Numbered from the stretch's first letter, positions 38,101 to 50,189 are shown. The stretch: DNA of 64,000 bases from Coriaria nepalensis (GCA_027186245.1 CP114486.1:4493501-4557500), one strand, 5' to 3'. The notes: generated by a model not told the origin, from the sequence alone. Program-made: numbers and translations.

Positions 38101-38953
38101 GTGACATGTAGTGTTAATAAATTTTTGCGGTGCTTCTATTTTTTAAGGAAACATAGGTAGTGGTAGGTTGAAAATTGAAATTCATGCAACCGTCAATACG
38201 CCAATCTTTTAGTCAATTGAGGAATAATTACTTACTACTGTTGAATTGATTCTAGTTTTTCTTTGTACCATTCATTAATTCCCATTCTATCGTTTTATGA
38301 TGACCTTTTTTTTGCAAATGCTCTTATATTAGTGTGAATAGAGTATGTAATGTTGATTTAACATTTGTGTTCTTGGATTATTGAAGTTGAGAGGTTTAAA
38401 GAAATCTCTCTTAATAAACTTTACAGTAAATGAAATAAATATTTAAAGTGGCCATTTAAACCAATGTTATAAATAAGGATGGACATGTGAATAAGGCCTT
38501 GAATCAGCCTTCATTGGCTCTAGCTTCTTAGAACCTCCAAGTACCCCCAAAAAGGACGAAAGTGAATTATAGCACTGGTTAGACCCTTATTAGGTAGTGT
38601 ACAGATTGCTCTTGCGCACGCTTTCTGGGCTTTCTATGGGCATTATGAATTTTATTCGTGATGTGGGTCATGACAGATAAGGTTGCCTTAATGGTCTCAC
38701 TGCATGAAGATTTTCTTTTCAAATTCTTCCCATTTGTGCATTAGAGGTTATCCTTTTACAGATAAAAGTAAATAGTTCGTGTCGTTTACGTTAATTAGTC
38801 GTAACCATTGTTAACTTTATGTTTCCCGAAAATGGGTATAAAAAAGGGTAATGGTATTTGGCTATTCTTGCATTCACAAGAATTTCCTTCTACTTCAATC
38901 CCCATATTCCCTTTAGAATTCATCTTCTCGAGAAGTCTTTTCCGACTTTAGCT
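35119..38953. other. Long intergenic region
   Basis: No gene recognised. Notable only for a T-run and G-run pair (36504-36517 and 36549-36562). A donor-like AGGAAG|GTATTG near 36398 could belong to a 5' UTR of the zinc-finger gene downstream, but nothing else supports that. Confidence 0.4.
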
Positions 38954-39846
38954 ATGAATCGTCTTTTGGCTTTTGAGACAGAAAATGCTGACGAGAGGCA
39001 ATTGTGCTTGCACTCCTACCCCTATTGTGCAAAGGTGCTGAAAAACTATCAGGCTCTGGGGGGCCATCTTAGGGCTCATCAAGGGGAGATTAGGTGTGGA
39101 GAAATTTGGTTGGATCTAATGATCTGAGTAATGCCGCTGACACTACAAGCATTAGCCATAATCTTCACTCCAAGAGGCAGCTTAGAAAAGCCTCAGCTGA
39201 ATTTGATACAGAATATGCCAGAGGTCCATATTCTTTGCATCAGAGTATACTCTCTGGCAGTGGTTTAACTAGAGCTCAACGTCTTAACTTCTTTCGCCCT
39301 CCAGGATTTTCTCCATTTGGGAACAACTCGATCACAGGCCCTCCTGTGGATCTGTTATTATCTTTGGGTCCAAATGGATGTCAATTTAATACTTATGAGT
39401 CTCAAACTTTAAGAGGTATGTCGATCCCTGGCTTTGAAGCGTCAAGCTATCCGTATTACAAGTTCAATAGGCTTCCTTATTTTGTCAATGCTGAAACCAG
39501 TTCAGACCCTAGCCTGTTTTCAACTCACTTGCTTGAATGGAATAGACGAACCACCAATAGCTCTCTTCAACCTGGTGATGGGCTTGGCTCAAGCCGAGCA
39601 AATGCTGATCGGACCTCTAGGGATATGGTCTTGAATTCTGGTAGAGGCGAGAGTCGTCGCTTTTTTGGGATCCCTTGGAATATGAAATTGCTGGCTGTAT
39701 CCAAGAGGAAGATCAACTTCGACCGTCCAGTGAAAAGAGAGCTCCTCCTTTTCAAGGATGTTGATAATTCCTTGTCTGGTATGGGGATTCCACCTGATTT
39801 TGAAATGGAGGACCAAATCGATCTGGATTTATCTCTTCATCTTTAG
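38954..39846 (+). pseudogene. Single C2H2 (QALGGH) zinc-finger protein with EAR motif, frameshifted
   Basis: From the ATG at 38954 the frame gives MNRLLAFE, then a C2H2 finger with the plant-specific QALGGHLRAH helix, and stops at 39127. A second frame, open from about 39094 to 39846, continues with a low-complexity body and ends DLDLSLHL, an EAR repression motif of the LxLxL type. The two frames overlap at 39094-39127, so a one-base shift near a G-run (39083-39086) divides one ancestral gene. The finger also lacks its first zinc-binding Cys: the expected C-x2-C reads YPYC. Family members are nuclear repressors that recruit TOPLESS. Either a pseudogene or a sequence error; the lost Cys favours a pseudogene. 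Confidence 0.7.
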
Positions 39847-42800
39847 GTTTAATGCATTGTCTTTTAATTAAAAAATGTATGAGTGATGATCAATTTTATG
39901 GCTTTTCCCTAAAGTAATGGACTCTCTCACTCTCTCTCATAAGTGTAGAGCGGGATTCTATTTGCTTGAGTAAATTGGCTTTGCATGGTTAGGAGAAAAA
40001 GAAAATGTCTTCATTCATAACAGTTTAAATAGGAGAGGCATTCTTTTTCTTGTTGAAGGAAAAGACAATTTTGTGTGTGTGTGTTCGTTTTGGTTTATTC
40101 TTCTCTTTACTATATCAAATTTCACTTGTGTACCTCAGAATATTTTATGACATAAAAATGTCTTGTCTTTTAAACTGCAGGTTGCTCGTACACCGATTCT
40201 ATCCAATCTTGTTTTCAGACGCATGCTCTTAGACACCCGGGCAGTGTCGTCGGTTTCTATTTTCCCTTTATTTCATTGTTTTCGATAATGGAAGGACTGA
40301 AAGATACACTCTCATATTTACTGTATTTTTATTTTTTTTTGCCTTTTCTTCTTTTTCTGTTAAGCAGGTTTAAGTAGATGTAAGGAGGTGGTATTCTCAT
40401 GGGATTGGGACAAAGCCTATGTCTAAACCGTTAGTTATCAGGTAAGTCATGTTAAAAGCTGTTTCCGTAGTTAACTGTCTCCCCCTAAACAGTGGTGAAT
40501 TGATTGGAGAAATTCTCACTTAGGTCATACTTACGACCAACTTCATCACTCAGACGGATAAAAACTTGTCACATACTGCTGACTAGGTGGCAAGTACCTA
40601 ATACTGAATACTAGGCCATTAGATGAGTTTTTGCGTGACCCATATAAGAATTCCTTAATTGGGTATACCAAATTATCAAATCACTGGGTGGCATTGGAAA
40701 CAAACTATTTTTCATCCGCCGTTGGTCGCAGGCCGTGCTCTAACAACCAAAGTAACAAGTTATTTCTATCATATCTTGATAAATTGTGTTGGGATGTAGG
40801 GTAAGTACATTGGGAGAGAGTTTAAGGCTAAGGATTAGGCAAATTAAAATTTGATAAGATTGTGAGGGAAAACTCTAGTTTAGGTCAAAACATTTTTTTA
40901 CCATTTTATAGGTTCAAACTTCAAATAGATGTTTTAAAGTCTATTTGGTAAGCTTATTCTAATTAAAGAACCCCTGATTCAAGGATTGTTCAAAGAAGCA
41001 ATTTATACTCCAGCCTTCTCGAAAATGACATGGCTTGCAGAAAGCAACCATATAATAATAATAATCAAGGTAGGGAAAAAAAAAAAGAAAAGCAACTTCC
41101 ATTAATTTACCAAAGCTGCCCAAGTATTTCAATTATTATACTTTTCTCCCCATTTTACACTGCCCAATATAACAATTAATTGGACCTAAACCCGTGAAGA
41201 TAACGTTGCTGCCGAAAAGAATGACGTGGGTTTTAGATTTTCCAGATGTGCAGTAGAGAAACTAAAACTTTCATAATGTATACTTTATTGAAATACTATT
41301 GACCTAAATTAGGTATCTAGATCTAAATTAGATTATGGATCTAATTTTAATGAATAAATAAATATCTTGAAAATATTTTTTAAATAAATCAATAAATTTA
41401 TTTATTTTAATTATATATAAAATTATATATAATATGACGCATGAAATTGATATCTATAATTAATATTTATTAATTCATTATAAATAAAGTTTACTCAAAT
41501 TTTTTTTTATTTGATTTATGTATTGGTCGTAATTAAATTTCATTTTGTGTTAAAAGCAAGTTAAATGTTTATGTTCATTTAGCCCGATGCGGTCATTACT
41601 TAAACATCCACGTAGGACCGTACCACGCAACTTTAGTTATAGAGTCTTCTCCTAAGAAATGTAGGAGAATCGTGATAAATTAATAATTTTGTTTAAATAA
41701 TAATTTTTATCGGTTTTAATTAAGAGATAATGTGTTAAATTTATAATTTATTAAATTTATAAAAATATATTTTAGAAAATTTATATTGGTTTTAGAAAAT
41801 ATATAAATCGATAACTTTTTAGTATATTGTATTTATGACTTGATTATGAGATATTTTTAAAATATGACTCACTCAATTATTATTTTTTCTTGAAATTGAC
41901 ATTAATTTGGATTTTATTTTTAACTTTTTGTAATATAATAAGAAGTTTTGGTATAGTTTTGTCATATATCAAATAAAAAAAGTATTTAATTTTATTACAA
42001 GTTTGATAGCATATTTTCGTGAAACAAGGTCACAGTAGAACTATTATCTTCATTTTCAATATCTTGATTATTTTTTACGACACTCTCGATTATCTATTCA
42101 TCGGTTAACATCTTTAAGGTTGTGTTGTTTTTTTCAGGGTAGTTCAAAAAGTTCTCAATATCAATTCCATTATAATAATTCAATTTTTTGATTATATTTT
42201 GTAGTTTTTTAATGTCATCTCCATCTAATATTCATCTAAATTATTTGAAACCATATCATTCGTATACCAAAATTTACAATGTTGAAATCAATTTGCAATT
42301 GCAAGATTCATTGCTTCTAAAATACTTATTTTTTATGGAACACCTTTGAAATGAGAAACCATCTTTATCTAAAAGAAAAATAGTCATTGCCTCTTTTTGG
42401 TTGTTCTTCTTGAGTGAGTAAAAAAGACTTACAATCTTATTACTTGAAAGAAGTTTTTTTGACCTATTATTTACTATGCAATTTCTTCCATAAGAACGAT
42501 TTTTGTACAAAGTTGTCAACATAAAAATTATAGGTTTTTCTTTTATCTTTTTATGGGCACTAAAAATCAATCTATAGGTTTTTGGTAAGGATATGAAAAA
42601 ATCAACTCTTGATATGTGATAATTTATTTAAATTTAAGATTTGTATTATCATAATTAAAATATGATGATTTTTTTTTTCCAAACTAAACTTTTATATTTA
42701 ATTTATTTTTAAATAAAATTAATAAATTTTTCTGACCCAACAAGATTTTTAATATATGTGTATATATATATATATATACTTGCGTAGTATAGGATCAACA

Positions 42801-43460
42801 TCAACAAGCATGAAAGAGAGCTAAAATATATATGACTAGATAGACGGTTTTTTTTTTCTTTTTCTTCTTAACCTCAATCAAACAAATATTAATATACTCA
42901 GAAAAGAAAACAAGTATCATCCACTCTCTTATCTGTACTACAACCCTCTGTAATCTAAAAATATTACGATTAAACCCCCAGAAGGAAAGAAAACGTTGAA
43001 AATTCTAATGATTAACGGATGTTTAAAACGCTAGATCAAGCCAGATTCTCATCAGAACTAGTGAGCTACAGTTTGAAGAGAAAAATCAGCGTTTAAGAGG
43101 AAATCCAAACTCTTTTGTGTGAAGTTAGATACACTGCTAGCATTAGGCAGCATTTAAGGGCGTGGAGATCACCGTCCAGCTTTTTCTCTGCTTGGGACTT
43201 GCTCCATTGGCGCGTGGGTACTACTGCTGCAGGAATCTTGAAACTTGAAAGAAGGAGCCAACTTTTACCACACAAATAATATATATTTATTACATATATA
43301 AATAAATAAATCTTCGTCTAGACAGAAAAAGGCCCCTGATTAAGGAGGACGGATACTACACCATTTGGGTCACCTTCAGATTGAATACGCACAGACCAGA
43401 AGAAGAACTCAGCCATCTCTCTTCTTCTATCAATAACTTTTTCAGCTATTCTCTTCTTCT
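39847..43460. other. Long AT-rich intergenic region
   Basis: No gene supported. Contains AT-rich stretches (41330-42000 and 42600-42780), a TA microsatellite (42760-42778) and, at 42810-43080, a diverged relative of 32130-32350. The 98-codon minus frame at 42274-42570 and the 60-codon minus frame at 43093-43275 matched nothing I know. Confidence 0.5.
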
Positions 43461-44048
43461 TATTGTAAGTTGATTACTTGTTGGGCTCTTTTTTTTCCCC
43501 ACCTCTCTTTTGCTTTGTTTCTGTTTCTTCTTCTTCGTCGGTTTGTGTTTTTTTACTTATTAAGCTTTTTATAGTACCAAATAAGTTCTGGGTTTTTTCC
43601 GTTTCTTACTCGATTCTCTATCCAAAAGAGACCACACAACTTCCAAACTTTCACCCAATTCCTGAACTGGGTTTTTGTGTCCCCCCCCCCCCCCCCCCTC
43701 TTTGTTTTTTGTTATGGGAAAATAATAAATCGGAATTCAGATTTATGGTGATTTTTGGAATTAAACTTTCTGGTTAATCATAATGGGTGTTTTTTGCTGA
43801 TACCAATCGCATGAAATTCCCTTTTTTAGAGGCCCTGAATCGATATACTGAATAATAGCCAGAAAGGTGATATCTAGATGTAGTAAATGATGTGCATAAA
43901 GAGATTGAAAGGGTATTGAAGTTTTTCCAGAAGGGGGATTGATTGCCGCTTTGTTTTAGTCTGTTCTTGCTCTTGATCAATATGCAAGTACTGGAACAAG
44001 GAAGGAAGGGGCCTTGAGATTCTTTCTGAGGCTTTTAGAGAGAGAGAG
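43461..44048 (+). promoter_or_regulatory. F-box gene 5' UTR, possible intron, C-run
   Basis: A strong donor (TATT|GTAAGT, 43465) in a CT-rich leader and an acceptor-like TATGCAAG (43988) suggest a 5' UTR intron of about 520 bp. It holds a 19-base C-run (43681-43699). The GAGAGAGA tract (44039-44048) ends at the start codon. Confidence 0.45.
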
Positions 44049-45266
44049 ATGCAGAGGGTTCGATTGTCTTCTCAACAAGCACCTGTCCACAAGCTAGGAG
44101 ACTCTCAAATGTCACTATCGCCCAAATTCAGGCTAGCTATAATCCAACCCCCCCTCTTAAATGATCCATTAACCGACTTAGAACTATCTCTAACTGGAGG
44201 ACCCCTTATTCCCGGACTTCCAGATGACGTTGCTTTGAACTGCCTTGTCCGTCTTCCTGTCCAAAGCCTCCCATCATGTAGAGCTGTGTGCAAACGATGG
44301 CGCCTACTCCTCGGAACCAAGGACCAGTTCTTCACCACTCGGAAGGAGCTAGGTTTCAAGGACCCATGGCTCTTCGTCTTCGCCTTCCACAAATGCACCG
44401 GAAAGATCCAATGGCAAGTCCTTGACCTCACCCGCTTCACTTGGCATACCATCCCGGCCATGCCGTGCAAGGATAAGGTATGTCCCCATGGATTCCGGTC
44501 CGTATCGGTACCACATGAGGGTAAACTTTTTGTGTGCGGAGGGATGGTCTCTGACGTTGACTGTCCCCTTGACTTGGTTATCAAGTTTGAGATGCACAAG
44601 AATCGATGGACTGTGATGAATCAAATGATCACGGCTCGATCGTTTTTTGCAAGCGGGGTCATTTCCGGTAAGATCTATGTGGCAGGGGGGAATAGTACGG
44701 ACCTATACGAGCTCGACTCAGCTGAGGTCCTAGACCTAACTAAAGGGAGCTGGGATCCAATCTCAAGCATGGGAACAAACATGGCTTCATATGATGCAGC
44801 TATTCTCAACGGGAAGCTTCTTGTAACAGAAGGGTGGTTGTGGCCGTTTTATGTCTCTCCACGTGGTCAAGTTTATGACCCCATAACGGATAATTGGGAG
44901 AGTATGGCCGTTGGGCTCAGGGAAGGGTGGACCGGGTCTAGTGTGGTGATTTATGGGCACTTGTTTGTGGTTTCGGAGCTTGAGAGGATGAAGCTTAAGG
45001 TTTATGATGCGGAGACAGATTCTTGGGAAGCTATTGAAGGGCCACCTTTACCTGAGCAGATATGCAAGCCTTTTGCCGTGAATGGTTGTGAGTCTAGTGT
45101 GTATGTTGTGGGCCGGAATTTGAATGTGGCCGTGGGCCGGATTTCTAAGTTGAGCGGGAAAGAGGGATCTTGTAAGTGTGTTTTTGGTGTACGGTGGCAT
45201 GTGGTTGATGCGCCGGAGTGCTTTACGGACTTGACGCCATCCAGCTCGCAGGTTCTATTAGCGTAG
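44049..45266 (+). CDS. F-box/kelch-repeat protein (At1g30090-like)
   Basis: One uninterrupted frame of 405 residues. An F-box lies at about residues 54-92 (IPGLPDDVALNCLVRLPVQSLPSCRAVCKRW), the part that binds SKP1/ASK in an SCF ubiquitin ligase. Kelch repeats follow at ~155-350, each with the GG and distant Trp pattern (KLFVCGGM...RWTVM; KIYVAGGN...SWDPI; KLLVTEGWLWPF...NWESM; HLFVVSEL...SWEAI), forming a beta-propeller that should pick the substrate. The start MQRVRLSSQ and the end SSSQVLLA are those of the Arabidopsis At1g30090 group, so start and stop are secure. Predicted role: substrate receptor of an SCF E3; target unknown. Confidence 0.93.
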   Translation: MQRVRLSSQQAPVHKLGDSQMSLSPKFRLAIIQPPLLNDPLTDLELSLTGGPLIPGLPDDVALNCLVRLPVQSLPSCRAVCKRWRLLLGTKDQFFTTRKELGFKDPWLFVFAFHKCTGKIQWQVLDLTRFTWHTIPAMPCKDKVCPHGFRSVSVPHEGKLFVCGGMVSDVDCPLDLVIKFEMHKNRWTVMNQMITARSFFASGVISGKIYVAGGNSTDLYELDSAEVLDLTKGSWDPISSMGTNMASYDAAILNGKLLVTEGWLWPFYVSPRGQVYDPITDNWESMAVGLREGWTGSSVVIYGHLFVVSELERMKLKVYDAETDSWEAIEGPPLPEQICKPFAVNGCESSVYVVGRNLNVAVGRISKLSGKEGSCKCVFGVRWHVVDAPECFTDLTPSSSQVLLA

Positions 45267-46005
45267 GGAAGGTTCTCTGTCTCCATTTTTCAACCTGTCT
45301 TTCCCATTCATATTGTTGTGCCTTTGGATTGATTGTGTGTTGTTGATGAAGAATACAATTTGTAAGTATATATATATATAGAGAGAGAGAGATACAGAGT
45401 AGAGTGGTTATGGTGATTGTGTGAAGAGTTGTCTAAAAGTTATTAGAATGTATCAACTGTGCACTGGTGTCTACTCTTTTTTTATGTTTATGTTTATGTT
45501 TATTGAATTTTTATCTTTATATCATGGTGGTGTTACTGGACTGTGTTTCAACGATAACACTTGGAATTATTCCCACAATTAGTAATATGAAGAAAGCCCT
45601 AAAATTTCTCTAGCTGTCTAGTTTTTTTTGGTTTCTGCTTGTGAACTTGGTACGTACATATTTGACGGGGCAAATCTTGACATCAATTATGCATCTGCTT
45701 ATCCACATGAATTATGTATGAATTGTGCATGAGAGATAATTGAGACATCATTGGGTCCCACCAACTTCTTTTACTTTAGTACGACTTTTTTATTATTAGG
45801 CCCATAAATGTGGGTCCCGTACATAATAGGATCAGAGGTGAGAGTGTTTCTCATGTGGGTGGGCTTCTCAAAGCTTAGCGCCCCATATTCAGGCCCAACT
45901 AAAAGTGCCCTGGGAGCCCACTTTATGACTCGCCCTTCTTCCTTCTTGACGGCATTCATTAAGCAAGCAGAGGACAGAGAAGATAGTGAAAGACGAAAGA
46001 AGGAA
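45267..46005. other. 3' UTR and spacer
   Basis: Contains a TA run followed by a GA run (45369-45393). No gene seen. Confidence 0.5.
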
Positions 46006-46261
46006 ATGGGCTCATAACGAGCGCAGTGATAGCGATAGCCGGAGTGATACTTGGCTGGATCACAATCGAGATCGCCTGTAAACCTTGCCTCGAATAAGAC
46101 CGCGACGCCATTGATCACTCCCTCGATCCCAACTACGATCCCGACGAAGCCGTCTTCGCCACCGCCAACGACAGCAGCATTCGCACTCTCATCAAAATCC
46201 CAATCCCAATTCGGACGATATCAAGGCTTTATCCACCTCTGATGCCATCAAGACCGTTTGA
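46006..46261 (+). pseudogene. Broken small single-pass membrane protein (OEP7-like layout)
   Basis: One frame encodes AVIAIAGVILGWITIEIACKPCLE, a hydrophobic helix ending in a KP-type basic turn, then a stop, then DRDAIDHSLDPNYDPDEA; another frame ends DIKALSTSDAIKTV before TGA at 46259-46261. The only nearby ATG (46006) is one base out of frame with the helix. N-terminal helix, GW.xIExAxKPxLx turn and acidic DPD tail resemble the chloroplast outer-envelope protein OEP7 group. At about 85 codons in all it carries at least two frameshifts and one nonsense change. The identification is tentative; the disrupted state is plain. Confidence 0.45.
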
Positions 46262-47079
46262 TCTTTTTTTTTCTCTTTTTAAATTTCTTTTCCATTTTCT
46301 TTTCATCTTTTTTGTTAGGCAATTGTCGTTTATTAATAATTCCGAAAGAAAGCAAGATTTGTATAATTATAAACTATTTGATATGAACAAGGGAAAACGG
46401 TTGGACTTTTTCTTTTGGCTAAAGTGAAATTGATTAAAGATCCAAAGTCCAAAAAAATGTTTAATAAATGCAATTAAATGCATCCTTGGAAAATGAGAAA
46501 CATTTTCAAGCATTTATAAGTAATTACAAATAGTAAATATTTGTAATAATAACTAAGTATTGAGGTTTGGCTGAGACTCGCACGGCGTGAGGCGTGAGGC
46601 GTGAGGCGCACTTGACGCTTATTAGAGTTTGAATTTCGGGAATTCAAATATCTGACTGTTAAAACAGTTAAACTGTTTTAAACAAAGAAGTGTGACTGTT
46701 TGTGAAACAGTATACTGTTTCACGAACATGTGCCAAAATTTGCCAATAAATAAGAGAAACCTGAAGAGAACCAAACACACCAATCTTCTTCTCAGTTTTC
46801 GTACTGTCAGAAACCGAATATATTCCATAACAAAATTTCACTGTTGCTTGTGATCTTTTGTAAATGCTTGTCATATCCCGAAAACTATTTTCACAGTAAC
46901 CTAAAGCAATCTGAGAGGGTGAAAATATCATTTTTTGGAAAACGTATCTGTTACGTGTTTCAAGTCTTGATCCATTTAATTTCAACAAAAACGGTAAAAA
47001 GTACTCGCTCCAATGTTAAGAGAAAGAATCAATGATCTCTCTCTAATCTATATACCAACCCTTTTGTTCTATGTAATAT
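46262..47079. other. Intergenic with clustered palindromes
   Basis: No gene seen. A GGCGTGA run repeats about three times (46583-46606), followed by a group of strong inverted repeats at 46628-46723 (see findings). Confidence 0.55.
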
Positions 47080-47099
47080 TTACTTTCGGGCAATGTCAT

Positions 47100-47372
47100 T
47101 GTATGTATATGTGAAGGTTGTTCTTATCCCGTTCCAAGCAATCTCCATTGAGATAAGGGTTTCAATCCTTTTCTTCAGATCAGCAGGTTTGACCGGATAA
47201 TTTAGCTGCTTAGCATTAAAAAAAAATAAAAAATAAAAATTGAATCCAACCCCAACAATATTATGACAGAACACTCAGCAAGACTGTAGCAAGACGGTTT
47301 AATTACCTGATGGTGACGGTCTTGAAATACTGTTTCTGTGGTGCTTGCATTCTGCTCTACTGTTTCCTTCAT
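47100..47372 (-). pseudogene. CUL4 C-terminal fragment (copy A)
   Basis: Minus strand. An exon-like block 47372-47307 encodes MKETVEQNASTTETVFQDRHHQ and ends in a donor; a second block, 47217 to about 47105, encodes QLNYPVKPADLKKRIETLI and, one frame away, DCLERDKNNLHIY. Both match the C-terminal winged-helix end of plant CULLIN4, which carries the neddylation region and binds RBX1. The exon that should lie between them, with the conserved neddylated Lys, is missing. A frameshift breaks the last part. It is a truncated fragment. Confidence 0.8.
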
Positions 47373-47399
47373 CTGAACTTTACATTTGGTATTAGTATA

Positions 47400-48114
47400 G
47401 AGCTTGAAGATCAATTGAGCGAACGATAATTAATGCTCTTGCTCTACCAAGGATAAACTAATAGATATATCAACATTTACTCGTAGTGGTGGTGGCGGCT
47501 GGAATCGCGAGGGGACGGTGGAATCTAGTCACATGAGTTGTTAATATTTTTGTTGAGATGACTTTTTTCCACGTCTCGATCAAAACAGAAACAGTAAACA
47601 TACTCTGCTTCTTACTCTGTTTCCTTGCTTTGAAAGCTTTGTGTTTGTAAGCGTGATATAATGTGAACAGGTGATCAGTAGTCAAATGCTGATTGATCAA
47701 TGGCCATTTGATGTCTTCCTGTTGCTATTTTTGCCTAAGACTACTTTATCCATGTCTCAACCAAAGATCACCGAAATGGTTCCTTTATCGTTGATGAAGT
47801 ATCTTCTTTATTCTGATCTTGCACATGCAATGATTTACTACTACTAATAATCTTTGAAACTAGTTCATCAGAAATATCGGTTTAAAAGATTTCTTTGGTT
47901 TTGTGCTGATCCCTTTTGGCTTTTAGCAGTTCTATTATTTATATAAATTGCTCGCCTGTTTTCCTCGAATTTTTTTTTTCTTCTCTTATGAAAATTGCAG
48001 AAAAAAGTTCACCATTACTCTGGATGTACCTAGTAATTGCGAGTCTGTGACCTGCCAATAAAGACTGCAAAGTTAATCTTCTTAACAAAGAAGTGAAAGA
48101 GAAAGTGTGGTTTG
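47400..48114. other. Spacer before kinase pseudogene
   Basis: No gene called. Sequence from about 48060 is probably the old 5' UTR of the kinase pseudogene. Confidence 0.4.
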
Positions 48115-50045
48115 ATGGGGAATTGCTTGAGATCTCATGATGACAAATCTACCTCACATAGGATTGGGAATCCTAACACAGGTATGGTAACTTGTGACCC
48201 TGTCTAAATGTCTCTGACTTTAAAACTTTGCTAGTCTTTTCAAATTGATTTTTTTTCAACCTCAGGAGGGGGACAGCCAGTTAGTACCAAGTGGCTGCGA
48301 AGCTTCTCTGCTCGGCCAGATCTTGTCGGTTCCAAATTTGATGACCTTCAGTTTTGCAGATTCTGCTACGAAAAATTTTAATCTGATACATTGGTTGGTG
48401 AAGGAAGGTTTGGCCAAGTCTTCAAAGGTCGGATTGAAGAGAATGGACCCGGAAAGAGTGGAAGTAGTACTACCACTGTAATTGCCGTCAGAAAGCTCAA
48501 ATCTTAAAGCAATCAAAGTTTGGAGGAGTTGTAGGTAATTGCTATTGATTTCTTAACCTAGTCCTAAGCATGAGATCATTTATATTGTCAGACAGAGGGA
48601 GCGTGCACCATCGGAGATGTCAGTGATTATGTGTCTGTGTTAAATATATACATATGTGGTCCCATTTTCAGCATTTCAAGCATTTAAAATGTTGCAAGTA
48701 TGCATTCCTCTTTTAACTCATAGCTATTTGAAACTTGTAATATGAGTTCATTGATTTGGAAATAACAAGTAAATTATCAATAGCGAAGAGTTCATTGATT
48801 TGGAAATAACAAGTTAATTATCAATAGCGAAAAGGATACAATACTTACTAAAACGGAAGATGGCTAATGATTTGGGAAATGATTTTAGCAAAATTCAAGC
48901 TGAACATGACTGACAGTATCTAGTTCTTGATGTTATTGCAGTCTGATGTGAATTTCATAGGAACACTTTCTCATCCGAATCTCGTAAAGCTGTTGGGTTA
49001 CAGTTCGGAGAAAGACGAGCTTCTCCTCTTCTATGAATTCATTGAAAAAGGCAGCTTAGAGGACTAACTATTTGAATGTAAGAGCTATTTATTTATATCA
49101 GATTATACAAAACAATCAACTTATAAAAAAACCATAATTATGAACAAGAATTTTGTGTTGTGCAGTGGGAGCCTCTGTTCGGCCGCTCCCATGGGATTTA
49201 CGGCTCCAAATTGCTATAGGAGCTGCCCGAGGTCTCTCTTTCTTACATAATTCAGAGAAGCAAGGCATTTACAGAGATTTCATGACCTCCAATATACTTC
49301 TTGATACAGTAAGTTGATTAACTGCTTGAATGTTCATTACGTTTGCATTTCAGACCAAAACTGCTGATCTTTCCAACTGAAGCAAACTGGATTTTTCGGA
49401 CCAAAACTGCCATTTTCAAACTCCAATATACTTCTTTTTTTTTTTTTTTTTAATTATTATTATTATTATTGTTGTTATTATTTGCAGTCATATAATGCCA
49501 AGTTATCAGACTTTGGTTTAGCCACAATATGTCGTCGTGAATCAGATATTACAAGAACAGTTCATGACACCTATGGATATGGTTATGCAGCTCCCGAATA
49601 TGTTCTCACAGGTAAATTTCACTACTTGCCTTTTCTTACTTCAATCCTTTATCCCCCCCAACACCAAAAAAAACCAAAAACAAAAAAAAAAACAGATCGA
49701 CTTTAAACATTTTCAAATCCATGCCTTAACATTAAAAAACAGGTCGTCTCGGTGTTAAAAATGATGTATATGGATTCGGAGTTGTTCTACTAGAGCTGCT
49801 TACAGGCTTAAGGTCTATAGATACGAACCGAGAGATGTGGGAAACATTGTCTGATGGAATGGATCAGACCATATTTACCAAGTGGAAGAAAGTTGAAAGA
49901 TGTAATGGACTCTCGTCTGGCGGGAGAATATCCATCGAAGTCGTCATTACAAATAGAACAACTAGCTTTAAAATGTACCAGGCTAGAACGTCGGGATAGG
50001 CCATCTATGAAGAAGGTGTTGGAGAAATTAGCAGGTATTGAATAG
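48115..50045 (+). pseudogene. Receptor-like cytoplasmic kinase (RLCK-VII/PBL type) pseudogene
   Basis: Pieces in order: MGNCLRSH with an N-myristoylation-type start (48115-48180); a glycine loop GEGRFGQVFKG (about 48400-48430); the ATP-lysine motif as AVRKL instead of AVKKL (~48487); [12 protein letters not shown] (~48965-49000); [24 protein letters not shown]; catalytic loop [12 protein letters not shown] (~49273), normally YRDFKTSN, so the catalytic-loop Lys is Met; DFG (~49511); [30 protein letters not shown]; the end [16 protein letters not shown]. In-frame stops interrupt the glycine-loop exon, the segment after AVRKL and the FIEKGSLED exon. Intact relatives act in immune and growth signalling at the plasma membrane. 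The loss of two key Lys and the stops mark it as dead. Confidence 0.88.
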
Positions 50046-50189
50046 AGTGATGCAGACACTGATCAGGTGGGACTGTCGACCCACGCGTGAACATGCAGTC
50101 CAAAAATTTTCGACACATTTTCTTTCTATTCAATAACCAACTGTTCATGTTTGATTGTTTATGTCAGGTTTTTTCTTCCATGTTTGCAT

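Noticed and set aside
42274..42570. 98-codon minus-strand ORF
   Set aside because: AT-rich Lys/Asn/Ser-rich translation without a recognisable domain.
43093..43275. 60-codon minus-strand ORF with a plausible-looking composition
   Set aside because: No family match; adjacent to a dispersed repeat; too short to support.
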